The notes under the pieces: generated by a model
The model's input: only the letters and a program-made list of their open reading frames with translations
What the model was told of the DNA's origin: nothing
Databases searched by the model: none
Program-made: the position numbers and the translations under genes
Shown here: piece by piece, positions 15,116-24,207 of the stretch
Layout of the letters: each line of letters opens with the position of its first letter
Position numbering within the stretch: position 1 is the stretch's first letter
IMG/VR virus record: IMGVR_UViG_3300031576_000183
Location: 1-37,416 of that record
Direction: 5' to 3' (one strand)
Source: a virus
Length of the DNA: 37,416 nucleotides

Positions 15116-16705
15116 ATGGGTTTTTATGTTTCGCCAGGAGTTTACGCAAGAGAACGGGATATTTCGAATCTTATTCCCAATTTAGCAACGACAACTGCAG
15201 CTGTAGTTGGATACGCTAGAAAAGGTTCGACGACAGATATCCAGCTGATTACATCGGGTCAGCAATTTGTTCAAGAGTATGGGGAGCCGAATCCCGTTGA
15301 CGGGTATTTTCACTATACGGCTTTAGCCTTTTTAGAAAAGGGTAATAAGCTGTTTGCTCTAAGAGTAGTTAATGGGGCATTGTTTGGTGGAGAGAATATT
15401 CGCAAGTCAGGGACAGGCGCGAACAATGCCTTTACGGCAGGTGTTTCAACTCCAGTTTTCAATGAGCCCATAGCTCAGACTTTGGTGTTTCAGGTATTTG
15501 GTAGAGATCCGGGAGTTTGGAACAATGAAATTGGAATTAGAATTACGAATTTAGATGCAGTAGAGTTTGAGTTTGATATTGATGTTTATGCTAAGGATGA
15601 GGATGGGAATCCTTTTCAAGTGGAAACTTGGAGAGTATCCCGTAAGCATAAAGTTGATGGATTTGGTAGGCAGATGTATTTAGAAGATAGAATCAATGGG
15701 TTTAGTAGGTACATCGTAGTTAAGGACGATGTAGCTGAAGCTGATACCTCTATGCCGGAACCACAAGCCACAACGCTGTTTATGGATTTTGGTAGTGATG
15801 GTAGCGCCATAACAGATGCCAATTTGATTACCGCTTGGGGTTCGTTCTCGAATCCAGATGACATCGATATCAGAATCTTGATGAACGCTGGGTATACGTC
15901 TGTCAGTGTTCAGCAGAAGATTAAGGAGATTTGTGAGTCTAGAAGAGATTGTTTTGGGATTTTAGATACGCCTTTCTCTGAATTGACAAACGTGACTAGT
16001 ATGGTGGATTGGAGGAAGAATACACAGAATTTTAACTCTAGTTATATAGCTCTTTATACGGCTTGGGTTAAGATTTATGATGCGTTTAACGATAAGATCA
16101 TTGAGATTCCGCCCTCCGGCTATGTTGGAGCTCAGTTTGCATTTAATGATTTTGTTGGAGAGCCTTGGCTTGCCCCTGCTGGGTTTAATCGTGGAGTAGT
16201 CAATGTGATTGGAGTTACGAATGTTTTTAGTCAAGGTGAGCGGGATATTTTGTATATTGATCAGTTGAATCCTATCCAGATGTTTAGAGGAGAGGGTATT
16301 GTAATATGGGGTCAGAAAACAGAACAACGTAAAGCCTCTGCTTTAGATAGAGTTAATGTTCGTAGGCTTTTGATTGTTTTGGAGAAGGCTATTGCGACTC
16401 AGTTGAAGTTTTTCGTGTTTGAACCGAACAATCAGATTACTAGGTTCAGGATCACTTCTCTGATTGAAGAATTCTTGACTCTGTTATCTGCAAGAAATGC
16501 TTTCCAGACGGAGTTAGGAGATCAAGGTTTTAGGGTATTGTGTGATGAGACGAACAATACGCCGGCAATTATTGACTTGAATGAGCTGCATGTTGATGTG
16601 TTCATCAAGCCTAGTAGAGCAGCTGAGTTTATTCAATTGCAGTTAATTGTTACGTCAACCGGAGCAAGTTTTGATGAGTTAATTGCTCGGGGAGTATTCT
16701 TTTAG
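15116..16705 (+). CDS. gp18: Tail sheath protein (gp18-type)
   Basis: This 529-residue protein forms the contractile sheath around the tail tube. The N terminus GFYVSPGVYARERDIS is the classic sheath start, followed by TTTAAVVGYARKG. The C-terminal third has the sheath domain: FRGEGIVIWGQKT, SALDRVNVRRLLIVLEKAI, LKFFVFEPNNQITRFRI and TNNTPAIIDLNELHVDVFIK, ending with REGIONAL strands of the donor/acceptor type expected of sheaths. T4 gp18 has 659 residues, so the middle surface domain here is shorter. AAGGAGG lies upstream. It is followed by the tube gene, as usual. Confidence 0.95.
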   Translation: MGFYVSPGVYARERDISNLIPNLATTTAAVVGYARKGSTTDIQLITSGQQFVQEYGEPNPVDGYFHYTALAFLEKGNKLFALRVVNGALFGGENIRKSGTGANNAFTAGVSTPVFNEPIAQTLVFQVFGRDPGVWNNEIGIRITNLDAVEFEFDIDVYAKDEDGNPFQVETWRVSRKHKVDGFGRQMYLEDRINGFSRYIVVKDDVAEADTSMPEPQATTLFMDFGSDGSAITDANLITAWGSFSNPDDIDIRILMNAGYTSVSVQQKIKEICESRRDCFGILDTPFSELTNVTSMVDWRKNTQNFNSSYIALYTAWVKIYDAFNDKIIEIPPSGYVGAQFAFNDFVGEPWLAPAGFNRGVVNVIGVTNVFSQGERDILYIDQLNPIQMFRGEGIVIWGQKTEQRKASALDRVNVRRLLIVLEKAIATQLKFFVFEPNNQITRFRITSLIEEFLTLLSARNAFQTELGDQGFRVLCDETNNTPAIIDLNELHVDVFIKPSRAAEFIQLQLIVTSTGASFDELIARGVFF

Positions 16706-16732
16706 TCGAAACTAAAATAGGAGGTATTGAAT

Positions 16733-17251
16733 ATGCCGTCGATGGGAGTTGATAATTTACGGACGAATTTAACGAATCCTGCTAGGGTATATTTGTGGGA
16801 AGTTGTGATTCCAAATGTTATTGGGGGAGGGGCGGATTCAGCTACGTTGTTAGTTCGGGCTCAGTCCTCTGCCATTCCAGGTAGATCACATGCCGCAATT
16901 ACGGTACCCTATAAGCAGACAGGTGGATTGGTATTCCCAGGTAAAGTAGCGTACTCGCATACCTGGGTATGCACGTTTATCGAGTCAGAAGATAAGAAGG
17001 TGCATGATTTTATTTACAATTGGATGCAGTTGATTGTTCATGATCGAGATGGAGTAGGGCAGGGAGATCCGAGCATTCAGACAGATATCCTTTTGTCACT
17101 TGCGGGAACTAAAGGTGATGAGTACATGAGGATCAAGATGATTGGGGCATACGTTCAAGATGTTGGGGATGTGGCATTGACGTATACAGATGAAGCTATG
17201 ATTACGTATTCCGTTACTTTTGCATATAATCGCTGGGAACGGGTTAAATAA
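16733..17251 (+). CDS. gp19: Tail tube protein (gp19-type)
   Basis: ATG 16733 is the start, eight bases after AGGAGG at 16719-16724; a TTG two codons earlier is in frame but less likely. The 172-residue product fits T4 gp19 (163). Features are NLTNPARVYLWEVVIPNV near the N terminus, SSAIPGRSHAAITVPYKQTG, GKVAYSHTWVCTFIESED and the end YTDEAMITYSVTFAYNRWE. These are typical of the tube fold that stacks into hexameric rings inside the sheath. Confidence 0.9.
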   Translation: MPSMGVDNLRTNLTNPARVYLWEVVIPNVIGGGADSATLLVRAQSSAIPGRSHAAITVPYKQTGGLVFPGKVAYSHTWVCTFIESEDKKVHDFIYNWMQLIVHDRDGVGQGDPSIQTDILLSLAGTKGDEYMRIKMIGAYVQDVGDVALTYTDEAMITYSVTFAYNRWERVK

Positions 17252-17354
17252 GCTTTAGTAGCTCTATGGAAACCTATTGTATTTTGATTGTAATATGCCG
17301 AAATAGAGTACCTATATCTTTTTCCTTAAGGCAGAAATTGGATTGGGGAAAGTA

Positions 17355-17861
17355 ATGATTATTGGCTCTAGTATTAAGGATTTTGGGGCAAACTTACGAT
17401 TACAGCGATCGTATAACTGGGAGATACTGCTTCCTGATGTTGTTGGATTGCGGGGTACAGATGTTTCTAAGTTTTGTCAGAGTGTTTCTTTTGGTCAGTA
17501 CAATGTAGATGAAATTGACCATTTGAGATATGGTCCGTTTAGGACTAAGTATGCAGGTAAGTTGGAGATAGTAGAGTTAAAGCTTATGTTTATAGTGCCT
17601 ATTCCGGATATTGTTTCGGAGTATTTTTTGCGCTGGCGGGAGTTAGTAATTGATAAAGCTGGATTGTATAGTCCGAAAGTTAAGTATGTAAAAGATGCGC
17701 ATGTTGTTTTGTATGATGTTGATGGTAAGGAAGTTTCTAAGTTTAGGTTTATTGGAGTGTTTCCAAAGGAGTTACCTGAGTTTGATTTGTCTTACGAGTC
17801 TGAGGAAATTTTGAAGTATAGAGTAGCGTTAAGTGTGGATAAGGTTACAAAATTGTTGTGA
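17355..17861 (+). CDS. Second tube-like tail protein
   Basis: ATG 17355 with GGGGAAAG upstream gives 168 residues; a TTG at 17343 is in frame. The sequence has the same outline as the tube protein: an N-terminal NWEILLPDVVGL, a CQSVSFG segment, a strand pair ending YAGKLEIVELKLMFIV and a final ESEEILKYRVALSVD. It is therefore probably a gp19-related protein, perhaps a tube-end, baseplate-side or head-side ring. It is separated from the tube gene by 103 bases without a gene, in which I see no clear promoter or terminator. Confidence 0.7.
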   Translation: MIIGSSIKDFGANLRLQRSYNWEILLPDVVGLRGTDVSKFCQSVSFGQYNVDEIDHLRYGPFRTKYAGKLEIVELKLMFIVPIPDIVSEYFLRWRELVIDKAGLYSPKVKYVKDAHVVLYDVDGKEVSKFRFIGVFPKELPEFDLSYESEEILKYRVALSVDKVTKLL

Positions 17862-17900
17862 AGAAGTTACCTCTTATAAAAAGCAAAAGGGGGAATGATT

Positions 17901-18731
17901 ATGTTAGAAGAAAATCACCTGCTGTTGAAGTTGCCTTCTAGATGTTTGGTATACCACGATATTGATCCTAGTACCTTGGGTATTAGAGTGTTAAAGGGAA
18001 AAGATCAGATGATCATAGCCGAAACCACCTACGATAATTTTGATCGAAAGTTAACTTTAGTGCTGAATAATGTTGTAAAAGGTATTAAAGCTGAAGATCT
18101 GACTATTGGGGATAGGCTGTATGTGTTGTTGTGGCTAGTTATTAACTCACGTAAGAAGTCCTATATGCTAGATGTATCTTGTAAGTACTGTTGGATAAAG
18201 AACGAAGTTGAAGTTGATTTGTCTAAGATTGAGGTATTTGAATTGCCAGAAGGTTTTAAAGAGCCGTATTCGATTCAGCTTAGTTCGGGTAAGATGCTTG
18301 GTTTACGGCTTTTCAGAGTAAAGGACGAAATTGATATAGCAGATTATGAGAAGAAGGGTAAGTCTGCTTGGATTTATCGTTGGGCAAGAAGTATAGTTGA
18401 TGAAAAGACAACGATTATAGATAAGATTCAGATGTTGGAGGATCTTGATGTTGTAGACTTGAATAAGATTAGGGCGTTTCATGAAAAGTTTTCGCATGGT
18501 CCGAAAATGGAGATTAAGCATGTTTGTAAAGAATGCGGAGGTGAGGGCATAGTGCCCGTACCGTTTCGACTCGAAATGCTTTTTCCATTTGGAGAGGAGC
18601 TTATCCGATCTTTTGGAGATGAGGTTCCAGTTGATGTACCGCCTACACGTTTCACCCGGAGATATAGCTCAGATGGACATACAGGAGATAGATTGGATGT
18701 ACAACAGGTTAGTCAAGGAAAAGATGGATGA
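17901..18731 (+). CDS. gp26-like baseplate/tail assembly protein with zinc motifs
   Basis: ATG 17901, eight bases after AAAGGGGG, gives 276 residues. Two CxxC pairs, C94-C97 (VSCKYCWIK) and C209-C212 (VCKECGGEG), are likely to bind zinc. The stretch HEKFSHGPKMEIKHVCKECGG followed by PVPFRLEMLFPFGEELIRSFG matches the outline of T4 gp26-type baseplate proteins, which in other phages act like tail-assembly chaperones. Position between tube and tape measure supports this. The last 35 residues (from about VPVDVPPTRF) look unlike the rest and lie over a small ORF in another frame. Confidence 0.75.
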   Translation: MLEENHLLLKLPSRCLVYHDIDPSTLGIRVLKGKDQMIIAETTYDNFDRKLTLVLNNVVKGIKAEDLTIGDRLYVLLWLVINSRKKSYMLDVSCKYCWIKNEVEVDLSKIEVFELPEGFKEPYSIQLSSGKMLGLRLFRVKDEIDIADYEKKGKSAWIYRWARSIVDEKTTIIDKIQMLEDLDVVDLNKIRAFHEKFSHGPKMEIKHVCKECGGEGIVPVPFRLEMLFPFGEELIRSFGDEVPVDVPPTRFTRRYSSDGHTGDRLDVQQVSQGKDG

Positions 18732-18780
18732 AGAAAAGGTTGCAAATGAGATTAGGACAGGTAGGATTAGTTTGGATTAG
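18634..18780 (+). CDS. Small ORF overlapping the assembly gene, possible chaperone partner
   Basis: The 48-residue frame from ATG 18634 (GAGATGAGG upstream) reads MYRLHVSPGDIAQMDIQEID and continues WMYNRLVKEKMDEEK. This is coherent helical sequence, more protein-like than the overlapping end of the upstream gene. The two share 98 bases. In many tailed phages a second tail-assembly chaperone is made from an overlapping frame just before the tape measure, often by frameshifting. Here independent start or a +1 shift are both possible; no clear slippery site was found. Confidence 0.65.
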   Translation: MYRLHVSPGDIAQMDIQEIDWMYNRLVKEKMDEEKVANEIRTGRISLD

Positions 18781-18785
18781 GGTAT

Positions 18786-20546
18786 ATGGCTGCTGAAGGG
18801 TATATTCCAAAGGCTATAATAGAGCAACTACAGACAGCGCAAGTAACATATGCTGAATTTGCCAATTTTTTTGATGCTGTGGGAATGTTGTACGAAGGTA
18901 AGTCAAAGATTATGGAGCAGATTGATAGATCAAGACAAAATGTCAAGTTCATTTCAGGTAAGATTGCTGTAATTCTTGGTAGTCGAAAGAAGATACTTAC
19001 GAAAGTTGAGTTGGAGTCCTTGTTTACGGCTATGCGGAAGGTTACTACAGATGTAGCTAGTTTGACTAAGTTAGCAGATACAAGTACGGTGTTTCAGGAT
19101 ATGGTTTCTGATATTACAGAGTCGACTGGAGTTACTTTTGAAACTATTGATAAAGTGCATAGTACCTTTACAAAGAAGATGCAGAATTTAGCTGGGCGAC
19201 GTAGGTCGGGTAAAAAAGGTCAAGAAAATTTTCTGAAGAGTACTGCTCCGAAGTTAAGTGCCGCAGGGAAACAGGGAGTTAAGGGCATACCCCAGCCAGG
19301 TTCTGAAAAGATTGGAGAATTCGCTGTGGGGGGGTTGACGGGGGTTAGTAAAAGTGCAGAAGCTATTGAAACTGAGAAACGTAAGTTGAAAACAGTTTTA
19401 GCAACTGTTGTACCTCCTGGAGAAGAAGCGGGAGTTAAGAAAAAAATGAAGCTAGGTACTTTACTAGCTGCGTTATTCGATAAGTCTATGTTAGCAAAAG
19501 ACTTTAAGGGACTAGCTGAAGAGGTGACTGGAAGTTTTTCAGATCTTGTTTTAGGACCCTTTGCAGGAATTTTTAGGTCAGTTGCAGTTCCTTTTGGTAA
19601 GGATGTATTAGCGGGGATAAATAAATGGCGGGCTGATGCTGAGGAAAAGAAAAAGAAAAAAGAAGAAGAAGAAGAATTGAAACAGGCTAGTTTAGGAGCA
19701 GGGGAACCAAGTTTAGAAATGCCTATTGGTTCTTTGGAAGATCCGGGAAAGTTGGGTAAGTCTAGAATGAAGTCAGATAAGAAGGGAGATCCGTTTATTA
19801 CTTTTTTTGAAAAGAATGCAATGCACGCAAGGTGGACTAGAGAAGTTCATGGCTTTTTAAGTAAACTAAGTACTAGTTCAGATTTGGGTGGGGGTAGTAA
19901 AGAAAAACAAGGTGGATTAACTTTGTTGGAGTATTTTGGATTAGACCAATTAGGTAAGAGGTTTGTTAAATTGGGTGCCGGGGTGTTAAGTTTAACTAGG
20001 GGCTTTGGTGTCTTAGTTGCAGTTATAGTAGGGGCTATTGGAGCTTTGCGTGCATTTGATTTTCTTAAAGGGAGAGTAGGGGCTGTTTCGGCTTTAGCAA
20101 CTTCGTTGCCTTTAGGAGTAGGGGGTGTTATAGGAGGAGACCTTGGTAAAGCCTTAATAGATAAGACCCCTTTGAAGGACAAATTTTTAGATTGGAAAGA
20201 CAGGATTCAGGGTAAACCTTTAGAAAAGAGAGTCACGACAGTTCCGTGGACTGTAGGTATAGAACCAGGACAGGCATTAAAACAAGAATCTGTACTTGGA
20301 TTACCGGAACTAGTAACTCAAAGAAGAGTAGCTAGAATACCTCCGCAAACTAGGTTTGAGGCAGGTTCAGAAAAAGTAGTTGATAAGTTAGATGAAGTTA
20401 TTAAAGTTTTTAGTGGATTTGAGGGAAGAGTAGGTAAGTCGGCTCCAGTCGGGAATATTCAAAGTTCAAGAGGAGACAATAGATATAGTGTTAATGAGCC
20501 GTTTGTAGATTTAATTAACGCAGTTAGATTAGCCTTGGAGCAATAA
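18786..20546 (+). CDS. Tape measure protein (gp29-like)
   Basis: The 586-residue product fits the role that sets tail length; T4 gp29 has 590. It is mainly helical, with a Gly/Lys linker around 138-170, a Lys/Glu run at about 286-299, and one hydrophobic segment at about 405-424 (GFGVLVAVIVGAIGALRAF), a usual feature of tape measures. Position after the assembly chaperone genes and before baseplate genes supports it. It overlaps the next gene by one base. If the length rule holds, the tail should be near T4 length, which is inference. Confidence 0.8.
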   Translation: MAAEGYIPKAIIEQLQTAQVTYAEFANFFDAVGMLYEGKSKIMEQIDRSRQNVKFISGKIAVILGSRKKILTKVELESLFTAMRKVTTDVASLTKLADTSTVFQDMVSDITESTGVTFETIDKVHSTFTKKMQNLAGRRRSGKKGQENFLKSTAPKLSAAGKQGVKGIPQPGSEKIGEFAVGGLTGVSKSAEAIETEKRKLKTVLATVVPPGEEAGVKKKMKLGTLLAALFDKSMLAKDFKGLAEEVTGSFSDLVLGPFAGIFRSVAVPFGKDVLAGINKWRADAEEKKKKKEEEEELKQASLGAGEPSLEMPIGSLEDPGKLGKSRMKSDKKGDPFITFFEKNAMHARWTREVHGFLSKLSTSSDLGGGSKEKQGGLTLLEYFGLDQLGKRFVKLGAGVLSLTRGFGVLVAVIVGAIGALRAFDFLKGRVGAVSALATSLPLGVGGVIGGDLGKALIDKTPLKDKFLDWKDRIQGKPLEKRVTTVPWTVGIEPGQALKQESVLGLPELVTQRRVARIPPQTRFEAGSEKVVDKLDEVIKVFSGFEGRVGKSAPVGNIQSSRGDNRYSVNEPFVDLINAVRLALEQ

Positions 20547-21445
20547 TGCCTGCAGGTATAGTTTTTAGTCAATTTGCTATTGATGAACAGACTAGAAGAT
20601 CGGCTTCGACTTTAACTACGCCAGATAGAAATATTAAAGCTGAATTAGCTGGGGTAACTGAAGTTGATATTGGGGGGTTGAGTACTACACAGGGGAGTAT
20701 TCAATTGTCTAAGAAGTTTGTTGATCCAAAACAAGGGTCGAATGCATCTGGTAATAGTTTGCAATTGTCACTTTCGGTTTCGGGGGTTTGCCCAGAGGAT
20801 ATTAAGATACCAGACCCCTATTTAGTTATAATCCAGGGAGAAAGAACAGAGGGGGCTGTAAAGGAAGTTTGGAAGATTTATAGTTCTTTGCAGGAGGATT
20901 TTGCGTTTCATGTAAAGTCTGATTGGGAAGGATTCGACCCTTTTAAGTTAGGTAAGGCAGGGGAGCAGTTGGCTAGGTTAGCGGGGGGAACTTTGAAGTC
21001 GACTTTTTCTAGTAGGAGATATTGGTCGGGAACGTCTGCATTAGACCTAACGTTAAAGCTTCAATTTCAAGCGTACGATGATCCTTATAAATGTGTTGTA
21101 GAGCCTACCCTTAGGTTATTGCAGTTGGCAGCCCCCGCAGTTAATGAAGATTTTTTCCATATGCTAGTGCCGCCTGGACCGAATCCTTTTAAGACTGAAT
21201 CAGTTTTTGGAATACAGTTGCCAGCTAAAGTTGTAGAGCATTTGAATCGTGGAGATAATATTTCGATTAGTATTGGTAGGCAGTGGTTATTTGAAAGTGT
21301 TATAGTTTCAGATGTTCGGGTATCTTATCCCACTAAGTACACTAGGGTAGGGCATCCTGTTACAGCTAATGTTGATTTGTCTTTCCAAACCTATGAAGTT
21401 ATAACTAAAGAAGCCTTAGATAAGGCGTTTGTGATAAAAAGCTAG
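20546..21445 (+). CDS. Baseplate tube-junction protein (gp48/gp54-like)
   Basis: The 299-residue product is beta-rich with a recognisable tail-tube-like C-terminal half: SRRYWSGTSALDLTLKLQFQ, ECVVEP-like VVEPTLRLLQLAAP, and ISISIGRQWLFESVIVSDV ending in VTANVDLSFQTYEVIT. Proteins of this outline cap the baseplate and start the tube; in T4 these are gp48 (364) and gp54 (320). Only one such protein is evident here, so it may do both jobs, with the second tube-like protein as another candidate. It follows the tape measure directly (TAATG overlap). Confidence 0.7.
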   Translation: MPAGIVFSQFAIDEQTRRSASTLTTPDRNIKAELAGVTEVDIGGLSTTQGSIQLSKKFVDPKQGSNASGNSLQLSLSVSGVCPEDIKIPDPYLVIIQGERTEGAVKEVWKIYSSLQEDFAFHVKSDWEGFDPFKLGKAGEQLARLAGGTLKSTFSSRRYWSGTSALDLTLKLQFQAYDDPYKCVVEPTLRLLQLAAPAVNEDFFHMLVPPGPNPFKTESVFGIQLPAKVVEHLNRGDNISISIGRQWLFESVIVSDVRVSYPTKYTRVGHPVTANVDLSFQTYEVITKEALDKAFVIKS

Positions 21446-21446
21446 T

Positions 21447-21752
21447 ATGGATAGAACTAAGTTCTATAAAGTTAAGAAGGTGAATGGGTTTGATGAACTT
21501 GACTTTTTAGATCACAGTTTGTCTGGATTCAAGCAAAAGAAGAGATTTGCATTGTATCGTGTTGCGCAGACTGATCTATTAAGGCCAGATATGATTAGTT
21601 ATAAGAATTATGGGACAGTTAGATTTTGGTGGTTTTTGTTATTTGTTAGTGGCATAGAAGATCCCTTTAATGACATTTTGGAAGGGCAAATGATGAATAT
21701 TCCGAATCACTTGGATCTGTACGATTTTTTTAGAGAGTTTAAGCAGAGGTAA
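21447..21752 (+). CDS. gp53-like baseplate wedge protein
   Basis: The 101-residue product carries RPDMISYKNYGTVRFWWFLL and DILEGQMMNIPNHLDLYDFF. The pattern of a D-I-S, Y-G-T, a Trp pair, and G-x-x-x-x-I-P is that of the small gp53/LysM-like baseplate proteins. T4 gp53 is 196 residues, so this is a compact form. Its place between the tube-junction gene and the hub gene fits. It probably links wedge to hub in the baseplate. Confidence 0.7.
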   Translation: MDRTKFYKVKKVNGFDELDFLDHSLSGFKQKKRFALYRVAQTDLLRPDMISYKNYGTVRFWWFLLFVSGIEDPFNDILEGQMMNIPNHLDLYDFFREFKQR

Positions 21753-21753
21753 C

Positions 21754-22950
21754 GTGACCACTGAAGTACTTGGGAATTACTTTTTGAAGTTGAAATTTGG
21801 TGAAGATGATATCCCTTTGGATACGTCTAGTATCCAGGAGTTTACAATCGTGCAGGACATTATGAAGTTAGTTCCGGCAGTTAGGATCAACTTGAAGGAT
21901 ACTAGAGGGGTATTTACGCATTTAGTTCCGGGAGATCACGGGATGACCAATTTGTCTGTACAGTTGTCTAGATCTTCGATTGATGCTAGTGATTGGAATG
22001 CTTTTGATTTTGAGGTGTATAGAAAGAAGCCAGAGTCGGTGTTTTCAAGTGTAGGGGATTACGATATTATTGGTCTTTTGCAGGTTAAGAATATGTTTAC
22101 TCCAGATCAGAGAAGAGCCTTTACGGATAAGGTAATAGATACCTTAGAAAGTTTAGCTTTAAATGATATGGATTTAGATAAAGTAGAAATAAGTCCGGGA
22201 TTGAGTCAAGTTAAGCAGTTGATCCAAGCGAATTGGTCAAATGCTGAATTTTTGAATTTTTATAAGAAAAGGTTGTTGGGCAAAAACGGAGAAGCTGCCT
22301 TCCAGTGTTTTGTTAAATGCGTAGGGGGAGATGCAATCTTGGTCTTTCGTGGATTAGATGAGATGTATAAGCAGCAGGTTAAGTTTCGTTTTATAGTAAA
22401 CCCTATTGGGAGTGAAGATTTGATCCCTATATTTAGCTATGAAATATTTGACAATTATAAGCTTCTAGGTATGTTTGGTTCAAAAGAGCAGAATTATGGT
22501 TATTTTGATTGGGACTCTGGAGCTTGGGTAACGGCATCTGAGCCAATAGACGCTTTTTATTCCCTATCTGAATTTTTTAATGTGGATTCTGGAGATCCGG
22601 AGGGTAGTAAAGGGTTTCATTCAGTAGGAAGAAGTAATGATTTTGATGGGGAATTTGTAGGGAAAGTTAGGTCAAGTTATTGGGGTAGGCTAAATGGGTT
22701 AGTTAAGATGTGGGTTTTGACATTAGGTTTGACGAACATAGCCCCAGGGGATATGATAGATATAGTTTTTGGTGCAGCTACTCAGTTCAGTGATTTGTTT
22801 TCATACCAGTATGCTGGATTTTGGATGGTGGAGCGGGTGGTGCATATGGTTGGAAAGACTTTCAAGACAAGACTGTTGCTTACCAGAAATGGCTTAGATA
22901 CAGATAAAGAGACTTCGTTGTTAAAGGCGGTCATTAGAAAAAGAAGGTAG
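21754..22950 (+). CDS. Baseplate hub protein (gp27/gpD-like)
   Basis: The 398-residue product starts at GTG one base after the previous stop. Its start (NYFLKLKFGEDDIPL, FTIVQDIMKLVPAVRINLKD) and the end (NIAPGDMIDIVFGA, GFWMVERVVHMVGKTFKTRLLLTRNGLD) match the outline of baseplate hub proteins, which form the trimeric collar on which the spike sits. The gene for the OB-fold spike follows two bases later. T4 gp27 has 391 residues. Assignment rests on outline and order. Confidence 0.75.
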   Translation: MTTEVLGNYFLKLKFGEDDIPLDTSSIQEFTIVQDIMKLVPAVRINLKDTRGVFTHLVPGDHGMTNLSVQLSRSSIDASDWNAFDFEVYRKKPESVFSSVGDYDIIGLLQVKNMFTPDQRRAFTDKVIDTLESLALNDMDLDKVEISPGLSQVKQLIQANWSNAEFLNFYKKRLLGKNGEAAFQCFVKCVGGDAILVFRGLDEMYKQQVKFRFIVNPIGSEDLIPIFSYEIFDNYKLLGMFGSKEQNYGYFDWDSGAWVTASEPIDAFYSLSEFFNVDSGDPEGSKGFHSVGRSNDFDGEFVGKVRSSYWGRLNGLVKMWVLTLGLTNIAPGDMIDIVFGAATQFSDLFSYQYAGFWMVERVVHMVGKTFKTRLLLTRNGLDTDKETSLLKAVIRKRR

Positions 22951-22952
22951 TT

Positions 22953-23813
22953 ATGAGTTCCGGATTAGTTGGAGATACAGTTGAGAAGTTTATAGGTATG
23001 TATAGGGGAGTAGTAGTAGATAATCATGATCCTGAACATAAAGGTAGAATCAAAGTTATGATATTTCCAATGTTTAATGGATTTGTAGCGGTAGATATTC
23101 CCTGGGCAGTAGCTGCTATGCCTCTGTTTTCTGGTTCGGGTAGAGATCCTGATCCGAATCCAGATAATACAGGTTGGGGATCCTTTGTAGTTCCAGATAA
23201 TGGAACTTGGGTATTTTGTTTCTTTGAGAATGGTGAAATACATCAGCCCGTTTATTTTGCAGAAGCTCCTACCGGGATACACGGACTACCTTCGGCTAGA
23301 GAGTTGTTGCATCCTGCAACTCAACATGATTACCCTAAGGTACGTGTTTGGAGAACGGAACACGGTATCCAGATTAAAATAGATGATTATTTTACTGTTT
23401 CGCCTGCAGTAGACAATAGGCATATTCGTATAGATCATCCGTCTGGAACGTTTATAGTTTTGCAATCAGATGGAACAGTTAAGGTGCATGCGTCTAAGAA
23501 GATAGATTTAGATGCAGATGACAATATTGAAGAACGTACAGATGCGAGTATGTTACTTGATGCAGTAAGCAAATTTGTAGCTAGAGGAGCTTCTGTTTCG
23601 AATTTGGGCGATTCTAGTGATACGATAGTTCAGGGTTCGGAGTTAAGTATAGGGGCTCCTGTAGATACTGTGCCCCCTTTTAGTACGTCGGAGACTAGAC
23701 GGATTTGGGTAGTTATAAGTTCTAGTCCCACAAGTGTAACGGTTGAGGAGCGTAGGTTGGGGTTATCTATTCCACCTTCACCTGCACAGAAAGTTATAAG
23801 TTTGGCGGTTTGA
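22953..23813 (+). CDS. Baseplate spike protein with OB domain (gp5/gpV-like)
   Basis: The 286-residue product begins with an OB-fold domain at about 13-105: YRGVVVDNHDPEHKGRIKVM, IPWAVAAMPLF, GSFVVPDNGTWVFCFFENG and QPVYFAEAPTG. This is the domain found at the start of gp5, gpV and VgrG spikes. Later come strands of the spike type (HIRIDHPSGTFIVLQSDGTV) and a Ser/Thr-rich end. There is no lysozyme domain as in T4 gp5. It likely forms the trimeric membrane-puncturing spike under the hub. Confidence 0.85.
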   Translation: MSSGLVGDTVEKFIGMYRGVVVDNHDPEHKGRIKVMIFPMFNGFVAVDIPWAVAAMPLFSGSGRDPDPNPDNTGWGSFVVPDNGTWVFCFFENGEIHQPVYFAEAPTGIHGLPSARELLHPATQHDYPKVRVWRTEHGIQIKIDDYFTVSPAVDNRHIRIDHPSGTFIVLQSDGTVKVHASKKIDLDADDNIEERTDASMLLDAVSKFVARGASVSNLGDSSDTIVQGSELSIGAPVDTVPPFSTSETRRIWVVISSSPTSVTVEERRLGLSIPPSPAQKVISLAV

Positions 23814-23814
23814 T

Positions 23815-24198
23815 ATGGCGATTACTCCAGAAGAAGTTTGGTCGGACTTGCATCATACGATACAGACAGATGCACGTGGAAATATTAAGAAGTCAATTAA
23901 CGTGGATGCTGTTGTGACATCAGTAACGAATATTTTGACTACGTTTCAAGGGGAGCGGGTCTATTTGCCGGAGTTTGCATCTAGGTTAAGAGATCTCTTG
24001 TTCGAGCCAATTGATGAAAGTCTTATGAATTTTATCTCCGATGAGGTAAAGAAAGTTATTGAGATTTGGGACGATCGGGTACAGGTTACGATAGTTGATT
24101 ATCATGCAGATCATGATAGGAATCATGTTGAGTTAGCAGTTTCATTTCGTATTGTGGGGAATGATGGAATATTTCAAGCTAAAGCAAGAGTCGTGTAG
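23815..24198 (+). CDS. gp25: Baseplate wedge protein gp25-type
   Basis: The 127-residue product matches gp25/lysozyme-like baseplate proteins (T4: 132). The key stretch is ILTTFQGERVYLPEFASRL followed by LLFEPIDESL, with the conserved Glu-Pro pair at about E64-P65. It forms part of the inner wedge core that contacts the sheath. The order spike, gp25, gp6/J is the standard one in contractile tails. Confidence 0.92.
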   Translation: MAITPEEVWSDLHHTIQTDARGNIKKSINVDAVVTSVTNILTTFQGERVYLPEFASRLRDLLFEPIDESLMNFISDEVKKVIEIWDDRVQVTIVDYHADHDRNHVELAVSFRIVGNDGIFQAKARVV

Positions 24199-24207
24199 GG
24201 GGTCAGC

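Noticed and set aside
17252-17354. Promoter between the two tube-like genes
   Set aside because: The AT-rich gap has TTGATT and TATATC-like pieces, but spacing and context do not make a convincing promoter, and no T4 late TATAAATA is present.
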